Positions 58,901 through 64,000 of a DNA stretch of 64,000 nucleotides are shown here, piece by piece. The first letter of the stretch is position 1; each line of letters opens with the position of its first letter. Source of the stretch: Ophioderma brevispina (Eukaryota; Echinodermata; Ophiuroidea; Amphilepidida; Ophiodermatidae); assembly GCA_023653785.1 (NCBI GenBank), contig JAMKCH010088200.1, positions 35,835 through 99,834 of the forward strand, written 5' to 3'. Below the pieces are notes generated by a model. That model was not told where the DNA came from. It worked only from the letters and a program-made list of their open reading frames with translations, and did not search any database. Position numbers and translations under genes: made by a program.

Positions 58901-61171
58901 AATGGATACTATACTTTGTCCAGCCCTAACTAAGGAGTGATGTCATAGCTTTCATACAGTCTTAAACATGCGAATCGCAGTAAGCCGCAGCTGTAATCGT
59001 GAGCGTACAAAGTCGGGGTGCACGATACGCATGCACAATCACTGCGCGAAAGTATGACACTAAGTATAGATATAGGGGTCACACCATTTATTTGGTTATT
59101 CCTCCATGCAATATTGCCCAGAACTAGTCTAGTGTCAAGACTTCAGTGAGGGATTATAGAGCTTTATTCAGTCAGGTATATAATCCCTCATTGAAGTCTT
59201 GACACTAGACTAGTTAAATGCAATATTACACTGAGGAATGATCATTTATTTGGCCTTATCAACCATACCGTATTGTTCCTAATAAACGCCCCAGGGACGG
59301 TGCATTTTTCAAAAGGGAGGGCGTTTATTACAGTCAAAAATCCTGTAAAAATCACCTTACACACGCTTATTTTCGCTGATTACCAATAATACAAACGAAC
59401 GAGCAGGGGGATGCTGTTTTTGCACCTCCCGAGGTCACAGCTCCATACTAATTACACTATTACAACTGTGCACAACAGCGATTATGATATGGATTACAAC
59501 AGTCCCGGCCATTAAATCATGTGATTTAGGTAAGCTTAACTCATTTTCTTGAATTGTTTTATCCAAAAATCATAGGGGGCGTTTATTAGAGCAGGGGCGT
59601 TTATTAGAAACAACATGGTATTCCTTCTCCCCAGTGATTAGAGACAATTTCAACTGGATCAGAGAGGAACCCTACTCAATACAATGTACCAGTGTGTATG
59701 CAGTATTCTTCAAGTGGCTCTACAGGAGGGATCAACTCATGAATGCAAAATCTTACCAACAAAATGATTTGATCAAAAGTGCTCTAGTTAAGCTTTCAGT
59801 TCAACCCAATGAATAATGTGATTGAATATATACATGGGTTTTAAATTTGTCTCCATTTTTACCCCAAAATTTGTGGCAGATAATGTTTACCTTAAATTCC
59901 AAGATCTGTGTGAACAAAAATGTCACTTCTTATCAATAAGATAAGATATATATGATTTAAAAAAAAAAAACACCAAGAAATTTGCATGGGGAAAAGTTAA
60001 AAAACAAATTATCGACTGATAAAGTCCATCAATGTATCAAGCTGGTGGTATTGATTAAAAGTTAATAGTGATATTCAACTGTGACCTATGACCTCTTGAA
60101 CATTACAGATTGTCTATTCAGCATGGTGTCTTCTTAAATCTTGGGAGGAAACATAAGTTTGGAAGGATAAAACCTGCAATTATGCTTTTTAATCTGACAT
60201 AAAACACAGCTTTGATTTTAATATCAAAATTTGCTCACCTTTTCTACTGTTGCCAAGGTAACATTGATGAGGATGGTAAACTTCTGAGCCTTGGCCAAAT
60301 TGTGTAAGAAGCCAACTATCCAGCGATCAATATTATGCACCCCTGGCCATGATAACCAGTCAATCATTCTAGTTAGGGCAGCAGTCATGTGTGCATCTGC
60401 TATACTTCTATCTTTAGCAACATTTTCAGTCACTGCAGTGATCATATCCACCGGTACGTGCTGTACGAGAGCACCAAGTGCCACGGAAGGACTAGTTGTG
60501 TCCGTGCCACCGGACACTTCAGATATTAAACCAAATACTGCAGTTAGAGATGGGATGATTGATGACAGGTTGTCACGCCATATGCACTGTAAAAGCATCC
60601 CAATTTGAGCTACGTCCTCCAGCGATGACTTAATTTCATCTTCTGTGGTCGGCATCTTGGTTTTGCTCATAGTTTGAATAACTGTGATACACAAAGTTTT
60701 AATAAAATCTCCCTTAGGCAGACAATCTGGAAAAGCCAGCAAGAGTCTGGCTAACTCGGCAAGGCTTGGTGTACCCAAACTTTCCCTTGCTAAGGTGATA
60801 GTCTGCGTCTGAACTATCTTGGATGCAGACTCCCTGTTGTGCAACATCTTCAGACACCTGTGTATGAAACTAATTGTTCCTTGAGGATGTTCAATATTTC
60901 CTCCTATTACTCCAATGAGGAAATGATGAGTGAAGAACTGCTCCATAATGGTGTAGTTATATTTGGACCAGGCAGAAAATACCTGGTTACCCATGTCTCG
61001 TTGGAACTCATCTTCAGCCTCAATAATCCATCTGGAGGAAAGGTCCAGGATAGCCATTACCTGCTCTTCTGGCAAAGGTTTACTGGCAGAAGTGACTAGC
61101 TTGTTGACCAGGGCCTTTTTCACCCCTACTGGGTGTGTGGAAGCTGCCACTCCAAGCAGAATCTTATCCAT
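31776..61171 (-). CDS. USP35/USP38-type ubiquitin-specific protease, whole gene span (7 coding exons)
   Basis: A cysteine-protease deubiquitinase of the USP (peptidase C19) family that removes ubiquitin from protein substrates. Vertebrates have two paralogues, USP35 and USP38; similarity here is spread over both, which fits a single invertebrate ancestor-type gene. Exons in transcript order: 61171-60239, 56880-56779, 53501-53330, 50167-49958, about 36998-36906, 34427-32810, 31945-31776. Order, phase and content follow the vertebrate proteins from MDKIL to a ..LVF end. E1 and E2 are intact. E3, E4, E6 and E7 need small indel corrections, so either this stretch is unpolished sequence or the gene is decaying. 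The 13-kb E4-E5 intron is filled by transposons. Confidence 0.95.
32810..34427 (-). CDS. USP35/38 exon 6: most of the catalytic core, one frameshift
   Basis: Acceptor CTCTCCACAG| then RAAYSPREFLKASRPPWFNP and SQQDCSEFLKYLLDRLDEEE, the USP core after the Cys box. A run of four T at 34286-34289 (minus strand) has one T too many: AAG TTT TGA stops the frame, while removing one T gives KFEKTVADYQ. The remaining 490 or so codons are open. They include the zinc-ribbon cysteines THIRCHNC and YRCENCQSLQDAEK, the catalytic His box SSESGHYYCYAR, and WYLFNDSRVSFSSYDS with FPKDTAYLLFY. A Ser/Glu-rich insert (EESSSSRDEDKK-like) separates the subdomains. Coding probably ends at ATYLQ| (32810); the open frame runs on to a stop at 32768 through likely intron. 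Confidence 0.95.
34482..35348. mobile_element. Inverted-repeat element in the exon 5-6 intron, about 870 bp
   Basis: The left end GTACTGTATAAGTCGATATT then TTCGCG pairs with the reverse complement of the right end GTACCGTATAAGTAGAAATT then TTCGC. Further subterminal CGCGAA / TTCGCG motifs lie inside both ends. No transposase is recognisable, so it is probably non-autonomous. Target duplication not resolved. Confidence 0.7.
35870..36845 (+). repeat. Satellite-like array, about 7.5 units of 133 bp
   Basis: Unit landmarks are GATGACCAAGTTGGGTTGGA, ATAGCTATCACAGG, A-run, AGTTATGGCAGAT, TTGACCTTTAATGACAGACC, CAGGGGAGCACCCTGGGTCA and GATGACATGGGAAGTAGTGT. Units start at about 35881, 36021, 36150, 36283, 36414, 36551, 36685 and 36813. 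Neighbouring units differ mainly by single-base gains and losses. It lies in the USP intron just 3' (in gene sense) of exon 5 and is homologous to the array at 24.5-25.1 kb. Confidence 0.9.
36906..36998 (-). CDS. USP35/38 exon 5
   Basis: Open frame KLPAATVDNRKAVAGTLQRS followed by FAFLTHS matches the family segment between the Cys box and the QQDCSE motif (vertebrate KLQHLFAFLAHTQ). The donor is CTCAT|GTAAGC at 36905. The acceptor is near 36990-36998, where TTTTTTCCTGTAAATTTCATGAG offers either CATGAG| or a disrupted CCTGTA(G)|; the exact border is uncertain. It lies 13 kb from exon 4 and 2.5 kb from exon 6, next to the 133-bp satellite array. Confidence 0.8.
37000..37920. other. Intron sequence, nothing recognised
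   Basis: Sequence between exon 5 of the USP gene and the inverted arm of the retroelement. No repeats or coding motifs that I can support. Confidence 0.4.
37935..38115 (+). repeat. Left inverted terminal arm of the DIRS-like element
   Basis: Reads TGTCTATTAGGACGAG, TACCTGATGTAGAACA, TATGCACATTCACCGTAAT, ATCTCCGTG, TTACACACG, TATATGCATAC, ATCTCCCTTACTGAT and GATCCAACTTCCTCTTTCTT. The reverse complement of 46873-47070 gives the same blocks in the same order. A second partial copy starts at 38208 (AAGTCTATTTCGGACG). The piece 38178-38203 is an inverted partner of 37921-37950 (GCCTATA...TCTATTAGGACG), so the 3' end of the element has a compound structure. Confidence 0.8.
38990..39560 (-). pseudogene. 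Tyrosine recombinase remnant of the DIRS-like element
   Basis: In one minus frame: SPVRRIWPSWNLDIVLEALY followed by EFPFEPISF and IKTAFL. After a one-base shift: LAVASGRRASEIHGLA (38993-39040). This matches the recombinase core of DIRS/Ngaro-type elements, where the Arg of the SGRRxSEI/L motif is one of the catalytic residues. The preceding part (39250-39560) carries the LTACRLS-like and HAMVQAIEES stretches expected before the catalytic domain. The downstream H-x-x-R and Tyr motifs were not found in readable frame. Confidence 0.75.
39600..40010 (-). pseudogene. RNase H / connection segment of the DIRS-like polyprotein
   Basis: The minus strand in shifting frames reads KWPSATTYL or MALSDNLSQG, then VTLVDIMND, then AITSDTMSFSWRGVSIYACP and THFITSR, then an HQPWFPASF stretch. 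The order W-L-S…, VD(L/I)…, D-x-(L/M)-S-x-x-W-x-G-x-x-x-Y-A-x-P-P, then WFP is that of the segment following RNase H in YR and related retroelements. Several indels interrupt it. Confidence 0.65.
40020..40450 (-). other. GC-rich coding-like block, identity unresolved
   Basis: Minus-strand open frames of 77-125 codons occupy 40138-40515. By position this should be the RNase H or reverse transcriptase of the DIRS-like element, but I could not recognise a catalytic motif such as (Y/F)xDD. The higher GC compared with the flank supports former coding sequence. Confidence 0.35.
40451..42896. other. AT-rich stretch inside the DIRS-like element
   Basis: Non-coding in appearance. It contains a 27-base A-run (40965-40991), a twice-repeated GGAACTGAATTCCGAAA (about 41308 and 41329) and a GA-rich low-complexity tract (42000-42110) giving Arg-rich open frames that are not genes. 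The reverse transcriptase expected here is not recognisable, so further insertions or loss are likely. Confidence 0.4.
42897..42904. repeat. Left 8-bp target-site duplication of the hAT element
   Basis: CCAATGAT, directly outside the left TIR; identical to 44718-44725. Confidence 0.9.
42905..44717. mobile_element. hAT-type DNA transposon, non-autonomous, 1813 bp
   Basis: Perfect 14-bp terminal inverted repeats TAGTGATGGCCGAT (42905-42918) and ATCGGCCATCACTA (44704-44717), flanked by a perfect 8-bp direct repeat CCAATGAT (42897-42904 and 44718-44725). An 8-bp target duplication with TAGTG-type ends is the hallmark of the hAT superfamily. Multiple subterminal ATCGGC/GCCGAT motifs follow both ends, as expected for transposase-binding sites. 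No hAT transposase is recognisable inside. The perfect TIRs and TSD suggest a fairly recent insertion. Confidence 0.9.
43730..44122. mobile_element. Inverted-repeat element nested in the hAT element
   Basis: The left end ACCGGGGTCACACAAGG pairs with the reverse complement of the right end ACCGCGTCACACGACAA. The interior repeats GTGTGAC...CGTAGTTT blocks (43793, 43918). Length about 390 bp with no coding capacity. MITE-like; target duplication not resolved. Confidence 0.55.
44718..44725. repeat. Right 8-bp target-site duplication of the hAT element
   Basis: CCAATGAT, directly outside the right TIR; identical to 42897-42904. Removing the element and one copy restores the host retroelement sequence. 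Confidence 0.9.
44726..46130 (-). pseudogene. GC-rich coding-like block, possible gag of the DIRS-like element
   Basis: Minus-strand fragments in broken frames include CRCGARTCLHCL (a Cys-rich cluster, about 45700), DDPVFCTS-like acidic/Ser stretches, and NPFGVTFQPVDGLWFFPFNK (45187-45250). By position, 5' of the RNase H and recombinase remnants and inside the right inverted arm, this would be gag. The family assignment is positional. Plus-strand open frames of 92-136 codons across the same block are probably antisense shadows. Confidence 0.35.
46131..46872. other. Stretch between coding-like block and right arm
   Basis: No recognisable protein or repeat. It should be the 5' untranslated part of the DIRS-like element. 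Confidence 0.35.
46873..47070 (-). repeat. Right inverted terminal arm of the DIRS-like element
   Basis: Inverted partner of 37935-38115. The minus strand reads TGTCTATTTTGGACGAAAAA, TACCTGATGTAGAACAATAT, ATGCACATTCACCGTAAT, CCATCTCCGG, TATATGCATAC, CTCCCTTACCGAT, CCGATCCAACTTCCTCTTTC. Outside these limits the two flanks no longer match. Confidence 0.8.
47073..49957. other. Intron sequence with a 125-bp tandem duplication
   Basis: Mostly AT-rich intron of the USP gene. At about 48950-49170 a block (TAAGACAGT.GTGTGTGTGAA, TTCTAACGG.TCA.GGGGATCG, ATGTGTTTCAGT, TTTAATTTGTTCATTC) occurs twice in tandem with small indels. A GC-richer patch at 47380-47560 gives overlapping short open frames on both strands that I do not recognise. 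Confidence 0.45.
49958..50167 (-). CDS. USP35/38 exon 4: catalytic Cys box, damaged
   Basis: Acceptor TACTCTCCTCCTCAG| and donor TGG|GTAAGTC. It encodes RPSDYVIVERLTIKSAWTYS, then SETGKTG, the lead-in to the USP Cys box (GLxNLGNTCYxNS). The following bases still align with a Cys box but only with indels: the segment expected to read NTCYLN appears as AATACCTTCTAGCCTGAAC, so the catalytic Cys codon (about 50002-50004) is not readable as TGC. VSLNRLLHDQ reflects the shifted VLQALYMT region. Exon identity is secure from SAWT, ETGKTG, the splice sites and position. Protein activity cannot be judged from this sequence. Confidence 0.85.
50168..53329. other. Exon 3-4 intron of the USP gene
   Basis: About 3.2 kb with no recognisable gene, RNA or repeat structure. 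Base use is more mixed than in the AT-rich introns further right. Confidence 0.45.
53330..53501 (-). CDS. USP35/38 exon 3, with frameshifts
   Basis: Acceptor CTATCTAAG| and donor AAG|GTAAGTATT. In shifting frames it encodes FTQIAAHIPRIIRT, then IECEKQVAELTYCLMYQHAG, then EPV..AALK. These correspond to the family segment around the vertebrate motifs ELIHCMMYHYSG and DLYEPILEAIK. The 172-nt length is one over a codon multiple, and at least three small indels are needed to read it through: near the exon start, after HAGY, and in the T-run of the EPV stretch. The frame breaks keep it from showing as one open frame. Confidence 0.85.
53502..54367. other. Exon 2-3 intron, with a G-rich low-complexity tract
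   Basis: A purine-rich, G-rich tract (53730-53970) gives Pro/Ser-rich minus-strand open frames (up to 111 codons) that I judge to be low-complexity artefacts. No conserved motif. Confidence 0.45.
54368..54588. mobile_element. Short inverted-repeat (MITE-like) element
   Basis: The left end GTGGTATAGCCAGGCGGGGG pairs with the reverse complement of the right end GGTGCATAGCCAGCCCTG. About 220 bp. The termini resemble those at 5436 and 29566. Target duplication not resolved. Confidence 0.45.
55285..55340. repeat. Short perfect-stem hairpin
   Basis: CCCGGATGCAATACAATATTC and, after TTTT, GAATATTGTATCGCATCTGG form an inverted repeat of about 21 bp with a 4-base loop. Its role is unknown. Confidence 0.65.
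55480..55632. mobile_element. Foldback MITE, about 150 bp
   Basis: The left arm AATATTGAATGGCTTTTTTT, GTATGATACT, ATATTGCACTCGCTAG, AAAAATATTGTACTC is nearly fully complementary to the right arm (reverse complement AATATTGAATGGCTTTGAGT, ATGATACAAG, CATATTGCATGAGCTAG, AAAAATATTGTACGAG). The loop is about 10 bases. Non-coding, in the exon 2-3 intron. Confidence 0.75.
56779..56880 (-). CDS. USP35/38 exon 2
   Basis: 34 codons (VFVRLCFPVA ... FQHSPEAFHK), phase 0 at both ends, between acceptor TTTTCTGCAG| and donor AAG|GTATGTATG. HMLLSFQHSPEAFH is nearly identical to the matching vertebrate USP38 segment. It joins in frame to exon 1 (…VEK|VFVRL…). Intact. Confidence 0.95.
56938..57120. mobile_element. 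Inverted-repeat element with 35-bp ends, about 180 bp
   Basis: The left end GATCGGTCTCGAGTTTGGGG then GTGACGTCATGACGCG pairs with the reverse complement of the right end TTCGATCTCAAGTTTGGGGG then TGACGTCACTGCGCG. Each arm carries a palindromic TGACGTCA, which is also the consensus CRE/ATF site. It lies just 5' (in gene sense) of USP exon 2. Non-coding. Confidence 0.75.
57121..58249. other. Exon 1-2 intron sequence
   Basis: AT-rich, with a plus-strand 133-codon open frame (57004-57405) that overlaps the inverted-repeat element and has no recognisable motif. No gene called. Confidence 0.4.
58250..58345 (+). repeat. Dispersed repeat copy (GTTCCATATGTACCCCC family)
   Basis: Reads GTTCCATATGTACCCCCTTC, AAAGTTCAACATGTAACAAA, TTCT, TTTTGATCTTAGGGTTAGGG and TTTTGTTAGTGTTAGGCCAT. 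It matches 26430-26575 and parts of 6070, 7130 and 10820. The two TTAGGG units are part of this repeat. Confidence 0.65.
59096..59242. mobile_element. Hairpin MITE, 147 bp, with 11-bp flanking direct repeats
   Basis: Arms of about 65 bp are almost fully complementary around a loop near 59160-59176: TTATTCCTC, GCAATATTG, AACTAGTCTAGTGTCAAGAC, TTCAGTGAGGGATTATA on the left against the reverse complement ATCATTCCTC, GTAATATTGCATT, AACTAGTCTAGTGTCAAGAC, TTCAATGAGGGATTATA. Flanked on both sides by CATTTATTTGG (59085-59095 and 59243-59253), a candidate target duplication. Lies in the exon 1-2 intron. Confidence 0.85.
59267..59625. mobile_element. MITE with CTAATAAACGCCCC ends, about 360 bp
   Basis: The left end ATACCGTATTGTTCCTAATA then AACGCCCC pairs with the reverse complement of the right end AATACCATGTTGTTTCTAAT then AAACGCCCC. 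A second GGCGTTTATTA unit is present inside each end (about 59328 and 59578). Such TAATAAACGCCCC ends recur in non-autonomous DNA transposons of many animals. Non-coding. Confidence 0.8.
59626..60238. other. Start of the exon 1-2 intron
   Basis: Intron sequence directly after the exon 1 donor. The 60-codon plus open frame at 59634-59816 has no recognisable motif. Confidence 0.5.
60239..61171 (-). CDS. USP35/38 exon 1: N-terminal helical domain
   Basis: 311 codons, phase 0, from MDKILLGVAASTHPVG to TLATVEK, ending AAG|GTGAGC (donor at 60238-60233). MDKIL is the start of the vertebrate USP35 and USP38 proteins. Other matches to the family are FQRDMGNQVF, IPSLTAVFGLISE, SVALGALVQHVP, MTAALTRMIDWLSWPG and AQKFTILINVTL. 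This region is an alpha-helical domain specific to USP35/38, outside the protease core. The ATG at 61171 is chosen because it matches the family start. Upstream, TATTTTTCAG|AGTGTAGCATC reads as a splice acceptor in the 5' UTR. The frame is fully open and shows no damage. Confidence 0.96.
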
Positions 61172-61181
61172 GATGCTACAC

Positions 61182-61195
61182 TCTGAAAAATATCC
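61182..61195 (-). other. Probable 5'-UTR splice acceptor of the USP gene
   Basis: The minus-strand sequence reads ATATTTTTCAG directly before AGTGTAGCATC and the start codon, a good acceptor with a pyrimidine-rich tract. A non-coding first exon would then lie at higher coordinates; I could not locate it or the promoter. Confidence 0.5.
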
Positions 61196-61417
61196 ATAAA
61201 TTCAACTGTTAATATTCAGATGGCAACTCTAGCCAAAAGTGGATATGACACCAACAAATATTCAATACATATCACAAAAAAAAAAATTGGTGTCAAATGA
61301 AAGCTGAGAAGTCGATACCTTTCAGATTTAAACTCGGACTTTTCTTTCAAATACTGATGGGTCGTTCCATTTCAAAACACACTTACAACTACTTCATAAA
61401 ATGTTTAATTTCTATTA
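61196..61417. other. Upstream region of the USP gene
   Basis: AT-rich sequence upstream of the putative 5'-UTR acceptor; probably 5' intron. No promoter element can be placed with confidence. Confidence 0.35.
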
Positions 61418-62740
61418 GGCCAAAAAAAAAATAGTTTGTCTCAAAGCTGATGCGCGCGTTTGTAAATTTCGAGGTAAATTCAAAACAAGTTATGCGGAAC
61501 ATTTTTTTTTTTTCGAAAAAAAAATGTTGAACTCCGATTTTTGTTGAAAACTAAAACACCCGATTCAAGCGATCTGCAGCTCTCGGCATTGAACTGATTC
61601 ATGTCTGTCAACTAGCACGATTTCGCCGTATTTTGTCCGTTATCCGAGTCCCTAAAGTGCTAAAAATATACGAGTATGATTTCTGAATATCTCGATCGAC
61701 TTTTAAAAATACAGAAAACAGATTGAAAAAAAATAATAATTTGCCAGAAATGTCCTTAGATATTTGACCAATAAAGTTCTGAAATTTTGTCCATAATAAC
61801 CCCATCTTTTGAATGATATTTTTTTTTCTTAAAATTGGCCAGAAACTTCACAAATTGGAAGCAATATCAAATGATTAAAACCCCGACTTATATTCCCGAC
61901 AACTTTCATTGATACCAGCATTTGTTTTTATGCCGTTTCCATTGATAGCCCTATTTATGTATGGGATCAAGTGCCAGTTTATTATTGTGTAAGAGACTGT
62001 TTTGTGATTCGTGATCGCGGCAGTATTTTTCAACAACACTGGCATGGTGAAAGGTAATTTCCCGGCTAATGTCAATAGTTTTAGTCTTTATTTTAATATT
62101 TTTCTACACTTTTCATATTTTTAACTCTTTCTGAATTGAAATTTTAAGACATTTAAAGTTTATAAATCAATTTATTTTGTGTTCTCATATTACTGTAGTT
62201 TGATTGAAACATTAAATGCCCAGTTAATGAAGAGTTGAAGTCATCAAAATGCATTTAAGGAAAATACAAACTTATATGATTTTACTCTCAATATAATTTT
62301 TGTCTCCACTTAAGTAAAATACTGAAGAGATATATAAAATAGATCCATGCCTCTGATCAGCTCCAAGGTGACCACCTAACTGCCCAAAATGGAGCTTTGT
62401 TGAGGTTTGGTTCAACAGTCCACTTAGCTTCAAGTGACTTCCATGCAGGCAGACTGGCTTATGGACTTTTTTTTTATCTCGATTTATGTAAAATACTAAA
62501 AGGATAACAATAGATAGATCCTTGCCTCTGATCAGCTGCTAGGTGACCACCTAACTGCCGGAGCTTTGCCGAGGTTCTGGTCAGTCCACTTATGGTATTA
62601 TTGTGTGTTTTGAACAGAAGAACTTTGATATTTTATGAGTGAGCATATGGAGTTAGGAATTAAAAAAAAAAAGCGTACCGCATTAGTTTACAAAACACTC
62701 ATCAGCTTTGAGACAAACTATATTTTTTTTTGGCCTTATG
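61418..62740. repeat. Inverted repeat pair, AGGCCAAAAAAAA...GTTTGTCTCAAAGCTGATG
   Basis: 61418-61465 reads AGGCC, A-run, TAGTTTGTCTCAAAGCTGATG. Its reverse complement is at 62695-62738, and a third copy (minus, GTTTGTCTCAAAGCTCACC) is at 63040-63085. The ends could delimit a 1.3-kb or 1.7-kb non-autonomous transposon. No transposase is visible inside. The interior includes the tandem duplication at 62290-62600. Confidence 0.55.
62290..62600. repeat. Tandem duplication, two units of about 177 bp
   Basis: GTAAAATACTxAAxxGATA, ATAGATCC.TGCCTCTGATCAG, AGGTGACCACCTAACTGCC, GGAGCTTTG and GTCCACTTA occur twice in the same order (about 62310 and 62487). Non-coding. Confidence 0.75.
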
Positions 62741-63247
62741 TTGAGGTCCTGATGTCTTACCTTTTCCATTAAATGCCTAAAACCCCTCAAATTTGAGTCT
62801 TTTTAACAATTTGGGCTCCTCATTGGGCCATAAGAGAAGTTGAAGCATATATTTGTAAAGATAGGGAAGATACAAGATTCCCAGACAAGACTTGTACACT
62901 AAAACAGACACGACTCTTGTGTATTTGTCATTTTTTGTGCATAGATCACATCATTTGTAGAATAGCACATAGGGTTCTTTCACATCATATAATTCATTTT
63001 TGACAAAATTTTTTGCTTTTGCTTTGGTTTTCAAGAGTAGGTGAGCTTTGAGACAAACAATTAAATGTATATGGCCTTATGAGAATAGTATATCACCATT
63101 CTCTTCTATGGTCAGAGTATACAGTCACTCTATACATAGACAAGGGTTGAAACTTTCTCCAGGCTGTACACATACAAATATAAATTGATTTGCGAGAAAA
63201 ATTGAAAAGAACATGAAGAGATGTCAGTCATCGAACCAGTAGTATGG
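62741..63247. other. Non-coding stretch
   Basis: AT-rich sequence holding the third copy of the GTTTGTCTCAAAGC motif (63040-63085, minus). No gene seen. Confidence 0.4.
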
Positions 63248-63502
63248 GAGGAGGTATTAGTATTTAATGATACATCAACACTATCATGTCATAATAGTGT
63301 CACAAAGATGCTTTATTTCAATTCACTTTCATTATCATATACAAGTTAGGAAAGAAAGCCCAGTTTTAGAAGCAGGAGGAAACCAGAGTACCCGGAGAAA
63401 ACCTGCAAACCAAACGCACATGAAATCGCAGGCCCGACCGAGGGTCGAACCTGGGACCACAGTAGTGCGAAGTGAGAGATGACCCACTGCAATAACCCAA
63501 CC
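63248..63502 (-). mobile_element. tRNA-derived SINE, minus orientation
   Basis: The minus strand reads GTTATTGCAGTGGG (A-box region), GGTTCGACCC (B box), CGGGCCTGCGATTTCATGTG, TTTTCTCCGGGTACTCTGG, ATCTTTGTGACACTATTATG and a TCATTAAATACTAATACCTC tail. It is the same family as 1951-2232 but better preserved in its body. The plus-strand 71-codon open frame across it is an artefact. Confidence 0.87.
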
Positions 63503-63849
63503 CCCCCTTGCATGGGTGTTGGGCCAATAAGATTTTTAAAACTGTTATTAATGCTAATGTTTGTAAACAAACATTTACATGGGCCTATATGTTATTATTT
63601 TTGCATTGTAGACATGGCAAAGGTATTAACCTTTCTTATAGAAAGTCAAAAGAATAATGAAAAGAATATATTTTGTCAATTGAGGTCCTTTGGCATATCA
63701 CAAAGTATCTTGTTCATGCCATGAAAATTTCTACAAGTACGGTAGTCCTATACAGTACATCTGGCTTGCAAACATGGCGTCCAAGAAACTGACGTTTCCG
63801 TTGATTTGCGTGATGTAGAGTTCGCTCATTTTTTAGGGAAAAGATAGCA

Positions 63850-64000
63850 GGAGAGCCAGGCCCGTAGCCAGGAATTGATTTGGGGGGGTGCGGATTTGCC
63901 AGAAGTGGACCTTTTTTGTCGAGAAACAATTTTTTTTGGCTCGCTCCGCTCGCCGGTTGCCCCAATTTTTTTTACCATCGCATCCAAAATCTGAAGGGGG
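63850..64000 (+). repeat. Dispersed repeat, cut by the window edge
   Basis: Starts GGCCCGTAGCCAGGAATTG, then GGGGGGGTGCGG, GGCTCGCTCCGCTCGCC, a T-run and CTGAAGGGGG at the last base. Related to the repeats at 641-775 and 1338-1700. Confidence 0.6.

Overview
The window looks like nuclear DNA of a large, repeat-rich animal genome, probably a marine invertebrate deuterostome such as an echinoderm or relative. The phylum is an inference. The evidence is introns with GT/AG borders, one ancestral-type USP35/USP38 gene, a tRNA-headed SINE, LINE and tyrosine-recombinase retroelement remains, a hAT-type transposon, many short inverted-repeat elements and several satellite-like arrays. I see no bacterial operon, CRISPR array or rRNA.

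Only one cellular gene is supported: a USP35/USP38-type ubiquitin-specific protease on the minus strand, 61171 down to 31776, pieced together here as seven coding exons (E1 60239-61171, E2 56779-56880, E3 53330-53501, E4 49958-50167, E5 about 36906-36998, E6 32810-34427, E7 31776-31945). E1 and E2 read cleanly. E3, E4, E6 and E7 carry small indels, and the catalytic-cysteine codon in E4 cannot be read. The likeliest cause is unpolished long-read sequence; pseudogenisation is the alternative.

Left of the gene (1-31.7 kb) is a repeat landscape: a SINE (1.95-2.23 kb), a 3.7-kb tandem duplication (6.18-13.62 kb), and two large structures whose inverted arms are built of satellite-like units of about 150-175 bp (8.35-16.29 kb and 18.09-23.83 kb). 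The second encloses two decayed LINE reverse-transcriptase fragments. Several tandem arrays follow at 24.5-28.7 kb, then an inverted-repeat element at 29.6-30.05 kb.

Within the gene, the 13-kb E4-E5 intron has been inflated by a DIRS-like tyrosine-recombinase retroelement with inverted terminal arms (about 37.93-47.07 kb). A 1.8-kb hAT element with a perfect 8-bp target duplication (42897-44725) is inserted in it, and that in turn holds a smaller inverted-repeat element (43.73-44.12 kb). A 133-bp array (35.87-36.84 kb) and an inverted-repeat element (34.48-35.35 kb) lie in the E5-E6 intron. Hairpin elements occupy the other introns.

Right of the gene (61.2-64 kb) are more inverted repeats, a second SINE copy in the opposite orientation to the one at 1.95 kb, and a dispersed repeat cut by the window edge.
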